Part shown: one piece after another, positions 18,294 to 26,626 of the stretch
Layout of the letters: each line of letters starts with the position of its first letter
Numbering within the stretch: position 1 is the first letter of the stretch
Assembly: GCA_902554355.1 (NCBI GenBank)
Contig: CACDOC010000007.1
Coordinates: 1 to 42,888, forward strand
Direction: 5' to 3'
DNA length: 42,888 bases
Origin: an uncultured SAR86 cluster bacterium
Lineage (GTDB): Bacteria; Pseudomonadota; Gammaproteobacteria; Magnimaribacterales; Magnimaribacteraceae
Made by a program: the position numbers and the translations under genes
Notes under the pieces: model-generated
Seen by the model: the letters and a program-made list of their open reading frames with translations, nothing else
What the model was told of the DNA's origin: nothing
Database searches by the model: none

Positions 18294-18315
18294 TTATTTT
18301 CTCTGGTCAAATCTT
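18280..18315 (+). terminator. Possible stem-loop at the DUF2244/acyl-CoA dehydrogenase junction
   Basis: AAGATTTGA (18280-18288) and TCAAATCTT (18307-18315) form a 9-bp stem with an 18-base loop followed by TTT. The stem has only two G-C pairs, so it is weak as an intrinsic terminator, and the right arm is coding sequence of the opposite gene. Confidence 0.3.
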
Positions 18316-19457
18316 TTTCCAACCATGGCTGAGGCAATATTAATTTTTTGTATGTCTATTGTTCCGCCAGCAATTCCCCACCCCCAAACATCTCTGTAAT
18401 GTCTTTCCATAGGATACTCTTTGTTGAAACCATAACCACCCATTAGTTGCATCGCAGAGGCAACTACCTCTCTAGCAGTTTCGTTGGAGAAACATTTACC
18501 TACACTTGATTCAAAGATACTTGGAAATCCTTCTTGAGCATTGTGTGCAGCTCTGTGTATCAGCAATCTGGAGCCCTCAACTTTCATGGCCATTTCAGCC
18601 AATTTCATCTGCACTGCTTGAAATTCAACTATAGGTTTTCCAAACTGTTCCCTTTCTTGTACATACTTTAAGGCTTTCTCTAAAGCTCCAGAAGCTTGGC
18701 CTAGGCACATAGTGGCGTTACCGCATCTTTCAAGATCAAAGGCTTCCATTAATTTTTGGAAACCTCCATTTGCTTCAACAATTATATTACCTATAGGAAC
18801 TTCAACGTTATCGAAGAAGATATCTGCTGAAGGTATCCCGCTCCATCCCATTAGTTTTTCTTGTTGCCCAAAACTAAGACCAGGGGTGTCTTTCTCTACA
18901 TAGACGGCTCCAATGCCTTTTGCTCCAGGGTCGTCAGTCATCTTGCAATAAACTACGTATCCTTCTGAGTGTCCTCCACCGGAACACCATCTTTTAGTTC
19001 CATTTAAAATAATTTTGTCATCTTTAATCTCAGCTTTAGTAGTAAGGTCTGTTAACGCTGATCCTGCATTTGGTTCAGACATGGACACCGCCACAACAAT
19101 ATTACCCTTACAAACTTCCGGTATGACTTTTTCCTTAAGTTCTTCTGAAGCAAAATGTTCAATTGCTTTCACAGGACCTACGCAACTCTCAAATATGGGA
19201 AATGCTACCGCAGAAGAAACTTTCGCAAACTCTTCCATAACCAACAAAGCATCTAGGTTAGATAGCCCTAAACCCCCATACTTATCTGAAACGTTAATAC
19301 CCAAAAACCCCATTTCAGAATACTTCTTTAACCATTCTTTAGATAAAGGTTCTCCTGTTTCTTCAATGGATAGAGCTACCTCAACCATTTCATTTTGAGC
19401 AAAATTCCTTGCTATATCTTGAAGCTCCTGTTGCTGCTCTGAAAGTTTAAAGTCCAT
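18294..19457 (-). CDS. Acyl-CoA dehydrogenase (IVD/LCAD-like active site)
   Basis: FAD-dependent alpha,beta-dehydrogenation of an acyl-CoA, 387 residues. The three-domain fold is recognisable: SEPNAGSALTDL (127-138) for substrate and FAD, WCSGGGHSEGYVVY in the beta domain, REQFGKPIVEFQAVQMKLA and MQLMGGYGFNKEYPMERHYRD in the C-terminal domain. The usual catalytic-Glu motif (YEGT) reads AGGT here, but Glu243 in FDLERCGNA is at the position used by isovaleryl-CoA and long-chain dehydrogenases, so the enzyme should be active and may prefer branched or bulky chains. It follows the CoA-transferase gene by 8 bases. Confidence 0.92.
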   Translation of the reverse strand: MDFKLSEQQQELQDIARNFAQNEMVEVALSIEETGEPLSKEWLKKYSEMGFLGINVSDKYGGLGLSNLDALLVMEEFAKVSSAVAFPIFESCVGPVKAIEHFASEELKEKVIPEVCKGNIVVAVSMSEPNAGSALTDLTTKAEIKDDKIILNGTKRWCSGGGHSEGYVVYCKMTDDPGAKGIGAVYVEKDTPGLSFGQQEKLMGWSGIPSADIFFDNVEVPIGNIIVEANGGFQKLMEAFDLERCGNATMCLGQASGALEKALKYVQEREQFGKPIVEFQAVQMKLAEMAMKVEGSRLLIHRAAHNAQEGFPSIFESSVGKCFSNETAREVVASAMQLMGGYGFNKEYPMERHYRDVWGWGIAGGTIDIQKINIASAMVGKRFDQRK

Positions 19458-19465
19458 ATTGCCTC

Positions 19466-20650
19466 CTAAATTATTCTATTTTCTTTTAATTCTTCTATTT
19501 CTTCTTCACTATACCCAAGTCCTGAAAGTATTAGTTTATTATGCTCTCCAAGTTGGGGAGATCGGGTTCGTATATTGCCAGGTTTCTTAGACAATTCTAC
19601 AGCTGGTGCAGCTACAGAATAATCTTTATCCAAAGTAGGGTATTGCATTTTTATGAATGCTTCTTTTTTAATGATATGAGGTTCCTGTAATGTTTCTTCA
19701 GCTTTCAGAACTTCGCCTACAGGTATTCTAGATTTTTCTAATTCTTTTATGGCTTCTTGATTAGTTCTTTCGCTACACCACTTAGCCATTCTTTCACTAA
19801 TTAAGGTTCCATTCTCTCCCCTTATTAGATCATCTTTAAATCTTGGATCGTCAATCCATTTTTCTTCTCCTACGAGATTCGCCCATCTTTCAAACAGAGG
19901 TTGCCCAACCGTTTGCACTAAAATCCATCCATCTTTGGTTTTGAAAGTATCTGAAGGCCCAGAAGTCTGAGACCTGTTTAATGTAGCTATCCGGTTTACC
20001 TTAAGAAGTTCTTGTTCAATTAGTAAGCTATTCGTTGTTGTTAATGCAGTTTGCAAGAGCGAAGTTTGTACCCTTTGTCCTTTACCTGTTTTATCTCTAT
20101 CGATATAAGCAAGAAGTGTTCCAAAAGCTGCTAAAGACGCACTACAAAAATCCACATATGGAGCATAAGCTTTGGTAGGTTCATCTGGATTACCCGTCAT
20201 ATCCATTGCCCCAGACATAGCTTGGGCAACTCCATCAAAGCCAACTCTTTCAGCGTAAGGACCTGTAGTTCCAAAAGCTGTGTTGGAAGTAAGAATTATC
20301 TTTGGATTTATTTTATTTAAATTTTCATAGTCAAGCCCCATTGACTTCAGAGTGGATTCAGGAAGGTTGGCAATTACAATGTCAGAATTCTTAACCAGTT
20401 TCTTTACTATTTCTTTCCCTTTTTCCTTGGTCGGGTTAAGTGTCATTCCTAACTTGTTTCTATTTAGTTGCAGGAACATAGCACCTTGGCCATCCTCAGT
20501 TACGGGAGTTAGGTACCTATCTTCGCTACCATCAACCCTTTCTATTCTGATAACTTCTGCTCCGTAATCAGCGAGCAAAGCACCACAAAAAGGACCCGCT
20601 ATATATCTACCAAAATCTAATACTTTTACCCCTTCTAAAATACTTGTCAT
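19466..20650 (-). CDS. CoA-transferase family III (CaiB/BaiF)
   Basis: Moves CoA between a carboxylic acid and an acyl-CoA through an aspartyl anhydride; 394 residues, normal for the family. LDFGRYIAGPFCGALLADYGAEVIRIE is split over residues 10-36 and marks the N-terminal CoA-binding domain; RNKLGMTLNPTKEKGKEI, SGAMDMTGNPDEP and AYAPYVDFCSASLAAFGTL follow, the last with the probable nucleophilic Asp. It starts 3 bases after the secreted esterase gene and precedes the acyl-CoA dehydrogenase, so it probably activates an acid released by the esterase for beta-oxidation. Substrate unknown; oxalate or carnitine cannot be assumed. Confidence 0.93.
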   Translation of the reverse strand: MTSILEGVKVLDFGRYIAGPFCGALLADYGAEVIRIERVDGSEDRYLTPVTEDGQGAMFLQLNRNKLGMTLNPTKEKGKEIVKKLVKNSDIVIANLPESTLKSMGLDYENLNKINPKIILTSNTAFGTTGPYAERVGFDGVAQAMSGAMDMTGNPDEPTKAYAPYVDFCSASLAAFGTLLAYIDRDKTGKGQRVQTSLLQTALTTTNSLLIEQELLKVNRIATLNRSQTSGPSDTFKTKDGWILVQTVGQPLFERWANLVGEEKWIDDPRFKDDLIRGENGTLISERMAKWCSERTNQEAIKELEKSRIPVGEVLKAEETLQEPHIIKKEAFIKMQYPTLDKDYSVAAPAVELSKKPGNIRTRSPQLGEHNKLILSGLGYSEEEIEELKENRII

Positions 20651-20653
20651 GTT

Positions 20654-21730
20654 TTATGTCCTTTTATGTTTCTTTAAAAAATCCCAGATTAGTTCATTAC
20701 CCCAGTTAAGATCTTTGTATTCTCTTTTACATTCGTAATAAGATCGAACATGGTTATTCTGTAACGAGTCTCTACAAAATCCAACACTTTCATTCTGGCC
20801 TGGCCAAAAATGACCTCCTCCAGGAATTTCGCAGATTTGGACTTCTTGATTAGGAGAATCACATTTACTTCTTTTTGAACAGATTAATCCTTTCACCTTA
20901 GAAAACTTAAGTTCTGAGATAACTAAATTATCATTGCAATTCATGGCATTAGCCCAATTATTAAATAACTCAGACGTAGGTTCATAAAAAAAACCATCCG
21001 ACGAAGAAGAGCCATCATGAGGTGTTGTTGTATCAGAAGATCCATAAATAATTAGTAAAGGAAGATCAGTTTTATTTTCACAAGAATTAGAGATTGCTAT
21101 TGAACTTGCAACAGCGACTGACGCACTTAGTAATTCAGGGTGTAAGCAAGAAAATCTATAAGTCATAGCACCGCCGTTACTCATTCCAATCATGTACCTT
21201 CTTGTTATATCAATTCGATAATTAGAAGAAACCTCTTCGATTACAGATTTTAAGAAACCCAAATCGTCATAGCACGAAGTCCAGGCACAAAAACTAAATT
21301 CCGAACACTCTGGAGGCTTTGGGTAGTTGGGTCTGTCCAACTTACATTTTTTCGGTTTACTTGGTTCTTGCTCTTCATTACTTACGAGGTCATTCCATGA
21401 ACTTACAAATGTTGATCTTTTTTGAAAAACTACATTGAAATGAGAACCTTGAGGATAAACGATAATGATATTCTCCTTTTCAGCAAGTAGGTTCATGCCT
21501 TTAGTAGTTTCTTGTTGGAATCCGCTCGCAGTTCCTGTGTAGCCGTGCAGACCAAATATGACTGGAAAAGACTTTTGTTTATTTTTTTCGTAATTGTCAG
21601 GTAGATAAATTAAGTATTCTCTCTCTATACCTTCCCAATCCTTTTTTATAGACAAATACTCTGCTGTCCATAAATTCGAGCTTAACAAATATAAATAGAC
21701 AGTTAGACCAAGAAGAATTTTAATATTCAT
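20654..21730 (-). CDS. Secreted esterase of the PHB depolymerase/feruloyl esterase (LpqC) family
   Basis: Alpha/beta-hydrolase of 358 residues exported by an N-terminal signal peptide (hydrophobic about 4-18, cleavage probably near WTA). The nucleophile elbow is GMSNGGAMTYR; the acid is probably Asp in YGSSDTTTPHDG; the His is in IPGGGHFWPG. FGLHGYTGTASGF provides the oxyanion hole. Many cysteines (KCKLDRP, PPECSEFSFCAWTSCYD, LICSKRSKCDSP) suggest disulfides in the periplasm or outside. Relatives cleave polyhydroxyalkanoate oligomers or feruloyl esters. It is first of a three-gene run with CoA-transferase and acyl-CoA dehydrogenase. The ATG is 22 bases from a symmetric -10. Confidence 0.85.
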   Translation of the reverse strand: MNIKILLGLTVYLYLLSSNLWTAEYLSIKKDWEGIEREYLIYLPDNYEKNKQKSFPVIFGLHGYTGTASGFQQETTKGMNLLAEKENIIIVYPQGSHFNVVFQKRSTFVSSWNDLVSNEEQEPSKPKKCKLDRPNYPKPPECSEFSFCAWTSCYDDLGFLKSVIEEVSSNYRIDITRRYMIGMSNGGAMTYRFSCLHPELLSASVAVASSIAISNSCENKTDLPLLIIYGSSDTTTPHDGSSSSDGFFYEPTSELFNNWANAMNCNDNLVISELKFSKVKGLICSKRSKCDSPNQEVQICEIPGGGHFWPGQNESVGFCRDSLQNNHVRSYYECKREYKDLNWGNELIWDFLKKHKRT

Positions 21731-21752
21731 AATTTAATTAAATGATTCTAGG

Positions 21753-21760
21753 ATTATAAT
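21753..21760. promoter_or_regulatory. Palindromic bidirectional -10 element
   Basis: ATTATAAT reads TATAAT on both strands (plus 21755-21760, minus 21758-21753). The plus -10 ends 6 bases before ATG 21767, predicting a leaderless transcript; the minus -10 serves the esterase with a leader of about 15 bases. The -35 regions in both directions are poor. Confidence 0.5.
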
Positions 21761-21766
21761 TTAAAG

Positions 21767-22174
21767 ATGATAGACCAAAAAATACCAGAAGGCTTTAAAG
21801 AGCTAAAGATTCCTCAAAAGCACATTGAAAATATGGGCCCAGGATTTTATAAAAAAGAGGACGATCAATTATTTATGATCTTCTTCGCTAAAGAAGAACA
21901 TAGTAATTTTTATGAATCAGCCCACGGTGGAGCTCTTATGGCCTTAGCTGATTTTTGTACAACTTCTGCAATGATGAAAGATAGAAATAGTTTAGTTACA
22001 ACTGTAAGTTTTCACACAGAGTTTATAGCACCGGCGCCCATAGGCAGTATGTTACTTATAAGGGCTAAACCTACTAAAGTTGGAAAATCTATAGGTTTTG
22101 TAGAAGGTGATATTACTGTAGAAGGAGAGACTATAATAACTTTTGGAGGGGTTGGAAAAATACTAAAAGCATAA
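21767..22174 (+). CDS. PaaI-like hotdog thioesterase
   Basis: A 135-residue single hotdog domain, probably an acyl-CoA thioesterase. ESAHGGALMALADFCTTSAMM (split at about 46-66) carries the HGG and Asp features of the PaaI/thioesterase superfamily, and LVTTVSFHTEFIAPAPIGSML is the following strand pair. There is no Shine-Dalgarno sequence and a perfect -10 ends 6 bases before the ATG, so translation is probably leaderless. Its stop TAA shares a base with the ATG of the next gene, so the two are coupled. Substrate unknown; context suggests lipid metabolism. Confidence 0.87.
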   Translation: MIDQKIPEGFKELKIPQKHIENMGPGFYKKEDDQLFMIFFAKEEHSNFYESAHGGALMALADFCTTSAMMKDRNSLVTTVSFHTEFIAPAPIGSMLLIRAKPTKVGKSIGFVEGDITVEGETIITFGGVGKILKA

Positions 22175-23352
22175 TGGATAGAAAATACGAAATAATTGTG
22201 TACGGAGCTACTGGTTTCACAGGCCAAATCTGTTGTAAGTATTTAAGAGATAATTACAAAGATTTAGTTTGGGCTATGGCTGGAAGAAATGAAGAAAAAT
22301 TAGCTCAGGTAAAATCTGATTTTAACCTTGAATGCGATGTTGTTGTTGCAGATGGTGGTGATTTAGAGTCTTTAAAATCTTTAGCAAGTCAAACTAAAGT
22401 TGTCTTGTCCACTGCAGGACCATTTGCTAGATATGGTTCTTTGCTAGTTCAGGCTTGTGTTGAAAATGGAACTCATTACACAGACATAACAGGTGAGAAT
22501 CATTGGGTTAAAGGTCTAATTGATAAACATCATGAAGAGGCAGCATCAAAAGGAACAAGAATTATTCCTTCATGTGGCTACGATTCAATACCTTCCGATA
22601 TTGGAGTCTACTTTACCGTCTCTCAGTTTAATAAACCTATTTCAAGAGTAGACGTATACCAAGAAGCTCTAGGCGGGGCTTCAGGTGGGACGACCGAAAC
22701 CATGTTTACTATGGACGGTCTAAATAAAGAAATGAGAGACCCTTTTGTCTTAAATCCAGAGGAAACTGTTTCAGCAGAACAAAGAGAAAAATCGAAAGAT
22801 GGTTTCAGTATCAAGCAAGTAGAGGGAATCGATGGATGGACTGGAATGGGGTTAATGGCCATGGCAAATACCAGAGTTGTAAGAAGATCCGCTGCCTTAA
22901 TGGAACAAAATCAAAAACCCTATGGAAATAATTTTACTTTCGGCGAACACGGTTTATTTTCGACTAAACGGATGGCAAGGTTAGCTTCTTACGGTCTGTT
23001 GATGGCTTTTCTGGTCATTAGCACCCCTATAAAGCATTTAGTCAGGCCTTTTCTTCCAAAACCTGGAGAAGGTCCAAGTCAAGAACAACAAGATAATGGA
23101 TGGTTCAGATCAACTTTTGTTGCAGAATCTGAAGATGGAGAAAGGAAGATTTGCACTATGTATGGATCTGGGGATCCCGGATATAAATCAACTGCAAAAT
23201 TAGTTTGTGAATCAGCTCTAGCTCTAGCAAGATCTGATGATCTCCCTGGAGGTAATGAATACGGTGGAGTTCTAACTTCTGCAGTAGGATTGGGAGAAGT
23301 TTTAATAGATAGACTTAAGAACGCTGAAATTGATTTTAAAGTTCTTAATTAG
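22174..23352 (+). CDS. Saccharopine dehydrogenase-like / trans-acting enoyl reductase family protein
   Basis: A 392-residue NAD(P)-binding protein. The Rossmann motif is VYGATGFTGQICCKYL (8-23), followed by WAMAGRNEEKLAQV and VLSTAGPFARYG; HYTDITGENHW and IPSCGYDSIPSDIG are conserved in the family. A hydrophobic stretch (about residues 272-285, GLLMAFLVISTPI) could touch the membrane. Mycobacterial relatives act as trans enoyl reductases on polyketide lipids and animal relatives are SCCPDH. True saccharopine dehydrogenase activity is unlikely given the family branch. It begins one base inside the thioesterase stop and overlaps the pfp stop by 4 bases. Confidence 0.88.
   Translation: MDRKYEIIVYGATGFTGQICCKYLRDNYKDLVWAMAGRNEEKLAQVKSDFNLECDVVVADGGDLESLKSLASQTKVVLSTAGPFARYGSLLVQACVENGTHYTDITGENHWVKGLIDKHHEEAASKGTRIIPSCGYDSIPSDIGVYFTVSQFNKPISRVDVYQEALGGASGGTTETMFTMDGLNKEMRDPFVLNPEETVSAEQREKSKDGFSIKQVEGIDGWTGMGLMAMANTRVVRRSAALMEQNQKPYGNNFTFGEHGLFSTKRMARLASYGLLMAFLVISTPIKHLVRPFLPKPGEGPSQEQQDNGWFRSTFVAESEDGERKICTMYGSGDPGYKSTAKLVCESALALARSDDLPGGNEYGGVLTSAVGLGEVLIDRLKNAEIDFKVLN
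23315..23348 (+). terminator. Possible stem-loop at the 23352/pfp convergent junction
   Basis: TTAAGAAC (23315-23322) and GTTCTTAA (23341-23348) are perfect 8-base arms with an 18-base loop, inside the last codons of the reductase-like gene. No clear T-tract follows, so its role as a terminator is doubtful. Confidence 0.22.
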
Positions 23353-24605
23353 ATTTTAAACCTTTTAAGCTTTTTCTTAACTAACCTGTTCTTTAAAGAA
23401 GCTGTTTGTATAACCCCTTCTTCGAAAGGAACCAATGCCTCGCCTTGTATTAATGGTCTAAGATAATTTTTGCAAGATTGTGTTATTCCAAATCCATCTT
23501 TTGATATGTAATTCTTTGGCATTTTCTTTTCTACGTTAGCCACTTTGGATAAACTGACTTTTCCAATTGCCCAAGAATAGGGCTTAGACTTTTTCCTTAC
23601 AACAACTGGCATAATGGCGTTTTCTCCTGCAGTAGCAAATTCAACAGCCGATTTCCCTACGGCGTAAGCTTGATCCAAATCAATTTGAGAAGAAATATGT
23701 CTAGCAGATCGTTGCAGGTAGTCCGAAACTGCCCAATGGTATTTGAGTCCAAGTTGTTTATTTATTATTTCAGCTATTCTAGGTGCTACGCCTCCAAGTT
23801 GTTTATGACCAAAAGAATCTATTGTTCCGGCATCCGCAAGAAATTTACCGTTTTTATATTTAGTTCCTTCAGACACAACTATCACGCAATAACCGTCTTT
23901 GTTTACTGAATCTTTTACTTTCTTCAAGAACTTATTTTCGTTGAAAGGAACTTCCGGAAGTAAAATAATGTGTGGAGCAGGACTGTTTTTAGATTGCGCG
24001 AGTCCTGAAGAAGCAGCTAACCAGCCTGCGTGTCTTCCCATAACCTCAAAAATGAAAACTTTTGTAGAGCTGCTGGACATGCTTTTAACGTCCAAAGCAG
24101 CTTCTTTAGTGGAAGTAGCTATATATTTAGCAACTGATCCAAATCCAGGGCAGTTGTCTGTATAAGGTAAATCATTATCTATAGTTTTGGGTATACCTAT
24201 ACAAGTAACAGGAAATCCAGCTTCTTTAGTATATTCTGCTATTTTATTAGAAGTATCCTGCGAATCACCACCTCCGTTATAAAAGAAATAACCTATGTCA
24301 TGAGCTTTAAATACCTCAATTAACCTTTTATATTCTCTTTTATTCTGTTGCGCATCTTGAAGTTTATGTCTGCATGAGCCGAAAGTTCCTCCAGGAGTAT
24401 GCATTAATTTTCTAACTTCCTTAACTTCCTCAATGCTTGTATCTATCAAATCTTCATTAAGGATACCTATTATTCCGTCTTTTCCTGCATAAACTTTGTT
24501 AATTTTTTTAGACTTTCTAGCCGTTTCAATAACAGCACAAGCAGTAGCGTTTATGACGGAAGTCACACCTCCAGATTGAGCATATAAGGCATTTTTTGCT
24601 TTCAT
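23349..24605 (-). CDS. pfp: Pyrophosphate-dependent 6-phosphofructokinase
   Basis: Interconverts fructose 6-phosphate and fructose 1,6-bisphosphate using pyrophosphate, allowing reversible glycolysis. It is 418 residues. NGGGDSQDT (110-118) has Asp114 where ATP enzymes carry Gly, and PKTIDND (139-145) has Lys140 where ATP enzymes have Gly; both mark PPi use. MGRHAGWLA and the N-terminal AQSGGVTSVINA are further family motifs. I see no ATP-type PFK in the window. It is monocistronic, divergent from mpl with 63 bases between starts. Confidence 0.92.
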   Translation of the reverse strand: MKAKNALYAQSGGVTSVINATACAVIETARKSKKINKVYAGKDGIIGILNEDLIDTSIEEVKEVRKLMHTPGGTFGSCRHKLQDAQQNKREYKRLIEVFKAHDIGYFFYNGGGDSQDTSNKIAEYTKEAGFPVTCIGIPKTIDNDLPYTDNCPGFGSVAKYIATSTKEAALDVKSMSSSSTKVFIFEVMGRHAGWLAASSGLAQSKNSPAPHIILLPEVPFNENKFLKKVKDSVNKDGYCVIVVSEGTKYKNGKFLADAGTIDSFGHKQLGGVAPRIAEIINKQLGLKYHWAVSDYLQRSARHISSQIDLDQAYAVGKSAVEFATAGENAIMPVVVRKKSKPYSWAIGKVSLSKVANVEKKMPKNYISKDGFGITQSCKNYLRPLIQGEALVPFEEGVIQTASLKNRLVKKKLKRFKI

Positions 24606-24655
24606 GGGTGTGATGTTACTGAAAACAAGTCTATCTTGGAATCATTCTTGATAGG

Positions 24656-24661
24656 TATAAT
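24656..24661 (+). promoter_or_regulatory. -10 box of mpl, leaderless arrangement
   Basis: Perfect TATAAT, ending 7 bases before ATG 24669, so the transcript should begin at or next to the A of ATG. No convincing -35 at 16-18 bases. Confidence 0.5.
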
Positions 24662-24668
24662 CAATTTT

Positions 24669-26018
24669 ATGGCAAAAGAGAAAATTCATATATTAGGAAT
24701 ATGTGGAACTTTTATGGGTGGATTGGCTATCTTAGGAAAAGAAGCAGGACTTGAGATAAGCGGATGTGATTCAAATATTTATCCTCCTATGTCAGACCAT
24801 TTATCAGAAATGGGCATTGATATTATTTCTGGTTATGATCCTTCCGATATCCCTAAAGCAGATTTTTATGTCATTGGAAACACTATCTCAAGAGGAAACG
24901 CTGCTTTAGAAGAATTACTTAATAGAAAAGCTAATCTGGTTTCAGGACCCCAATGGTTATATAACTTTATACTTAAAGAGAAGAAGGTTATAGCCGTTTC
25001 AGGCACTCACGGAAAAACAACCACCACAGCTATGATCGCTTGGATTTTTGAGTTTTTAAATAAAGATGTAGGTTATTTAATTGCCGGAAAACCAAAAGAT
25101 TTCAAAAAATCTGCACGAAAAGGTTCGGAAGATATTTTTATTCTTGAAGCTGATGAGTACGACACAGCCTTTTTCGATAAAAGATCAAAATTCATTCACT
25201 ACAAGCCTGACACTCTGATTGTTAATAACATTGAATTTGATCACGCTGATATTTTTAAAGATATTTCTGCTATTCATAGAGAGTTTCATAATTTAATTAG
25301 ATCAATGCCCGAGAAGGCAGAAATAATCTTTCCTACTGATGACTTAAACATAGCTAAAGTTTTAAATATGGGCTGTTGGAGTAAACAAGAAAGCTATGGA
25401 TTTGGAGATAAAGCTCAAAATACATATAAAGCTATTGCATCTGATTATTCAAAATTAAAATTTAAAGTTGGAAGTGAGGAAGGTGAATTGGAATGGCAAA
25501 TGTTAGGAGAGCATAATGCTAGAAATGCTATGAGCGCGATCTTGGCAACAAATAAATACGGCATATCCTTAAATCAATCTTTAGAAGCTTTATCAAATTT
25601 CAAAGGTGTTTCAAAAAGACAAGATATTCTCTTAGAAAGTGAGAATATTATAGTGATGGAAGATTTTGCTCACCATCCAACTGCTATTGAGATGACTTTG
25701 TCAGGTTTAAGGCAGAAGTATAAGGAACATAAGATTATTGCGGCTATAGAGTTGAGATCTAACACCATGAAATCAGGTTATCACGATGATGTTTTGGTAG
25801 AGGCCACTAAAGAAGCTGATGTGGTATTTTGGAAAAGTGAAGATAGGACGCAGTTAGATAAATTGATAAAGTTAGATTCAAATAGGTCTAGATTAATTGA
25901 CTCAATTGAAGAAACTTCTAAAGACATACTAGAAAGTATAGAACAAGATACTTTGATAGTTGTGATGTCGAACGCTGACTTCGAAGGCCTTTCACACAAA
26001 TTAATTGATAGAACGTAA
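24669..26018 (+). CDS. mpl: UDP-MurNAc:L-Ala-gamma-D-Glu-meso-DAP ligase
   Basis: Murein-recycling ligase that joins recovered tripeptide to UDP-MurNAc. It has 449 residues, as in E. coli. IHILGICGTFMGGLA (6-20) is the Mpl/MurC-type nucleotide-sugar site, SGTHGKTTTTAM the ATP-binding P-loop, EADEYDTAFFDKRSKF and NNIEFDHADIF the central Mpl-specific stretch, and DFAHHPTA and LRSNTMK the C-terminal domain. I use ATG 24669; an upstream in-frame TTG would start before the -10 box. The leader seems absent. The Lon-domain gene starts one base after its stop. Confidence 0.96.
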   Translation: MAKEKIHILGICGTFMGGLAILGKEAGLEISGCDSNIYPPMSDHLSEMGIDIISGYDPSDIPKADFYVIGNTISRGNAALEELLNRKANLVSGPQWLYNFILKEKKVIAVSGTHGKTTTTAMIAWIFEFLNKDVGYLIAGKPKDFKKSARKGSEDIFILEADEYDTAFFDKRSKFIHYKPDTLIVNNIEFDHADIFKDISAIHREFHNLIRSMPEKAEIIFPTDDLNIAKVLNMGCWSKQESYGFGDKAQNTYKAIASDYSKLKFKVGSEEGELEWQMLGEHNARNAMSAILATNKYGISLNQSLEALSNFKGVSKRQDILLESENIIVMEDFAHHPTAIEMTLSGLRQKYKEHKIIAAIELRSNTMKSGYHDDVLVEATKEADVVFWKSEDRTQLDKLIKLDSNRSRLIDSIEETSKDILESIEQDTLIVVMSNADFEGLSHKLIDRT

Positions 26019-26019
26019 G

Positions 26020-26625
26020 ATGGATAAAAATGAAGCAATAAACTCTTGCCCAGTTTTTCCTCTATCAATTAATGTTCTCCCAGGAGCTTATTTGCCTTTA
26101 CAAATCTTTGAACCAAGATATTTGGATATGGTCAAGACCAGTTTAGCTAAAGAGGAAGGATTTTGTATTGCTTTAACTAAGAATGAAGATCCTATATCTG
26201 TGAAAGGACTTCCTGATCACCATGATGTAGGTACTTACGTTGAGATTGTAGATTTTAATCAGCTGCAAAATGGACTTCTGGGTATAACAGTTAAAGGATT
26301 AAGCAAAGCTAAGATTTCTGATAGATGGAAACAGGACGATGAATTGTTGATCGCAAAAATTACTAAAATAAAAGAAACTGGTGAAGACTTATCAGAAGAG
26401 CCTTCTTATAAAGAAATATGGAGTATGTTGCTTGAGATAAGTGACCATCCAGAAATAAAAAAATTAAATCTAGAAATAGACCTTAAGAATGCTACAAATG
26501 TTAGCTATATTCTTGGAAGCTTACTTCCCCTGACTCCTTTAGAAAAGCAAACCATGTTGGAATTTGAGAATAGTAAAGAGAAACTTGACTACTTAAAGTC
26601 CATTATTAAGAAATTAGGAGGCTAA
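26020..26625 (+). CDS. Lon substrate-binding (N-terminal) domain protein
   Basis: A 201-residue stand-alone relative of the Lon protease N-terminal domain with no ATPase or protease part. CPVFPLSINVLPGAYLPLQ (10-28), the IFEPRYLDM motif and VGTYVEIVDF are the family pattern, and the C-terminal half is helical. Function of such solo proteins is not established; they are thought to bind unfolded or specific partner proteins. Start is ATG 26020, one base after mpl; an earlier TTG overlaps mpl. Its stop is one base from the convergent carotenoid oxygenase stop. Confidence 0.9.
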   Translation: MDKNEAINSCPVFPLSINVLPGAYLPLQIFEPRYLDMVKTSLAKEEGFCIALTKNEDPISVKGLPDHHDVGTYVEIVDFNQLQNGLLGITVKGLSKAKISDRWKQDDELLIAKITKIKETGEDLSEEPSYKEIWSMLLEISDHPEIKKLNLEIDLKNATNVSYILGSLLPLTPLEKQTMLEFENSKEKLDYLKSIIKKLGG

Positions 26626-26626
26626 T

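Noticed and set aside
23670..24165. Two plus-strand frames inside pfp
   Set aside because: Antisense to conserved pfp sequence; codon content follows the opposite strand.
24636..24668. Earlier TTG start for mpl
   Set aside because: It lies upstream of the probable -10, and family members begin close to the IHILGICGT motif.
26005..26019. Earlier TTG start for the Lon-domain gene
   Set aside because: It overlaps mpl; ATG 26020 matches where the family begins.
26597..26615. Short ATTAG-GAGG-CTAAT stem at the end of the Lon-domain gene
   Set aside because: Only 5 bp and it is explained by coding sequence; no T-tract.
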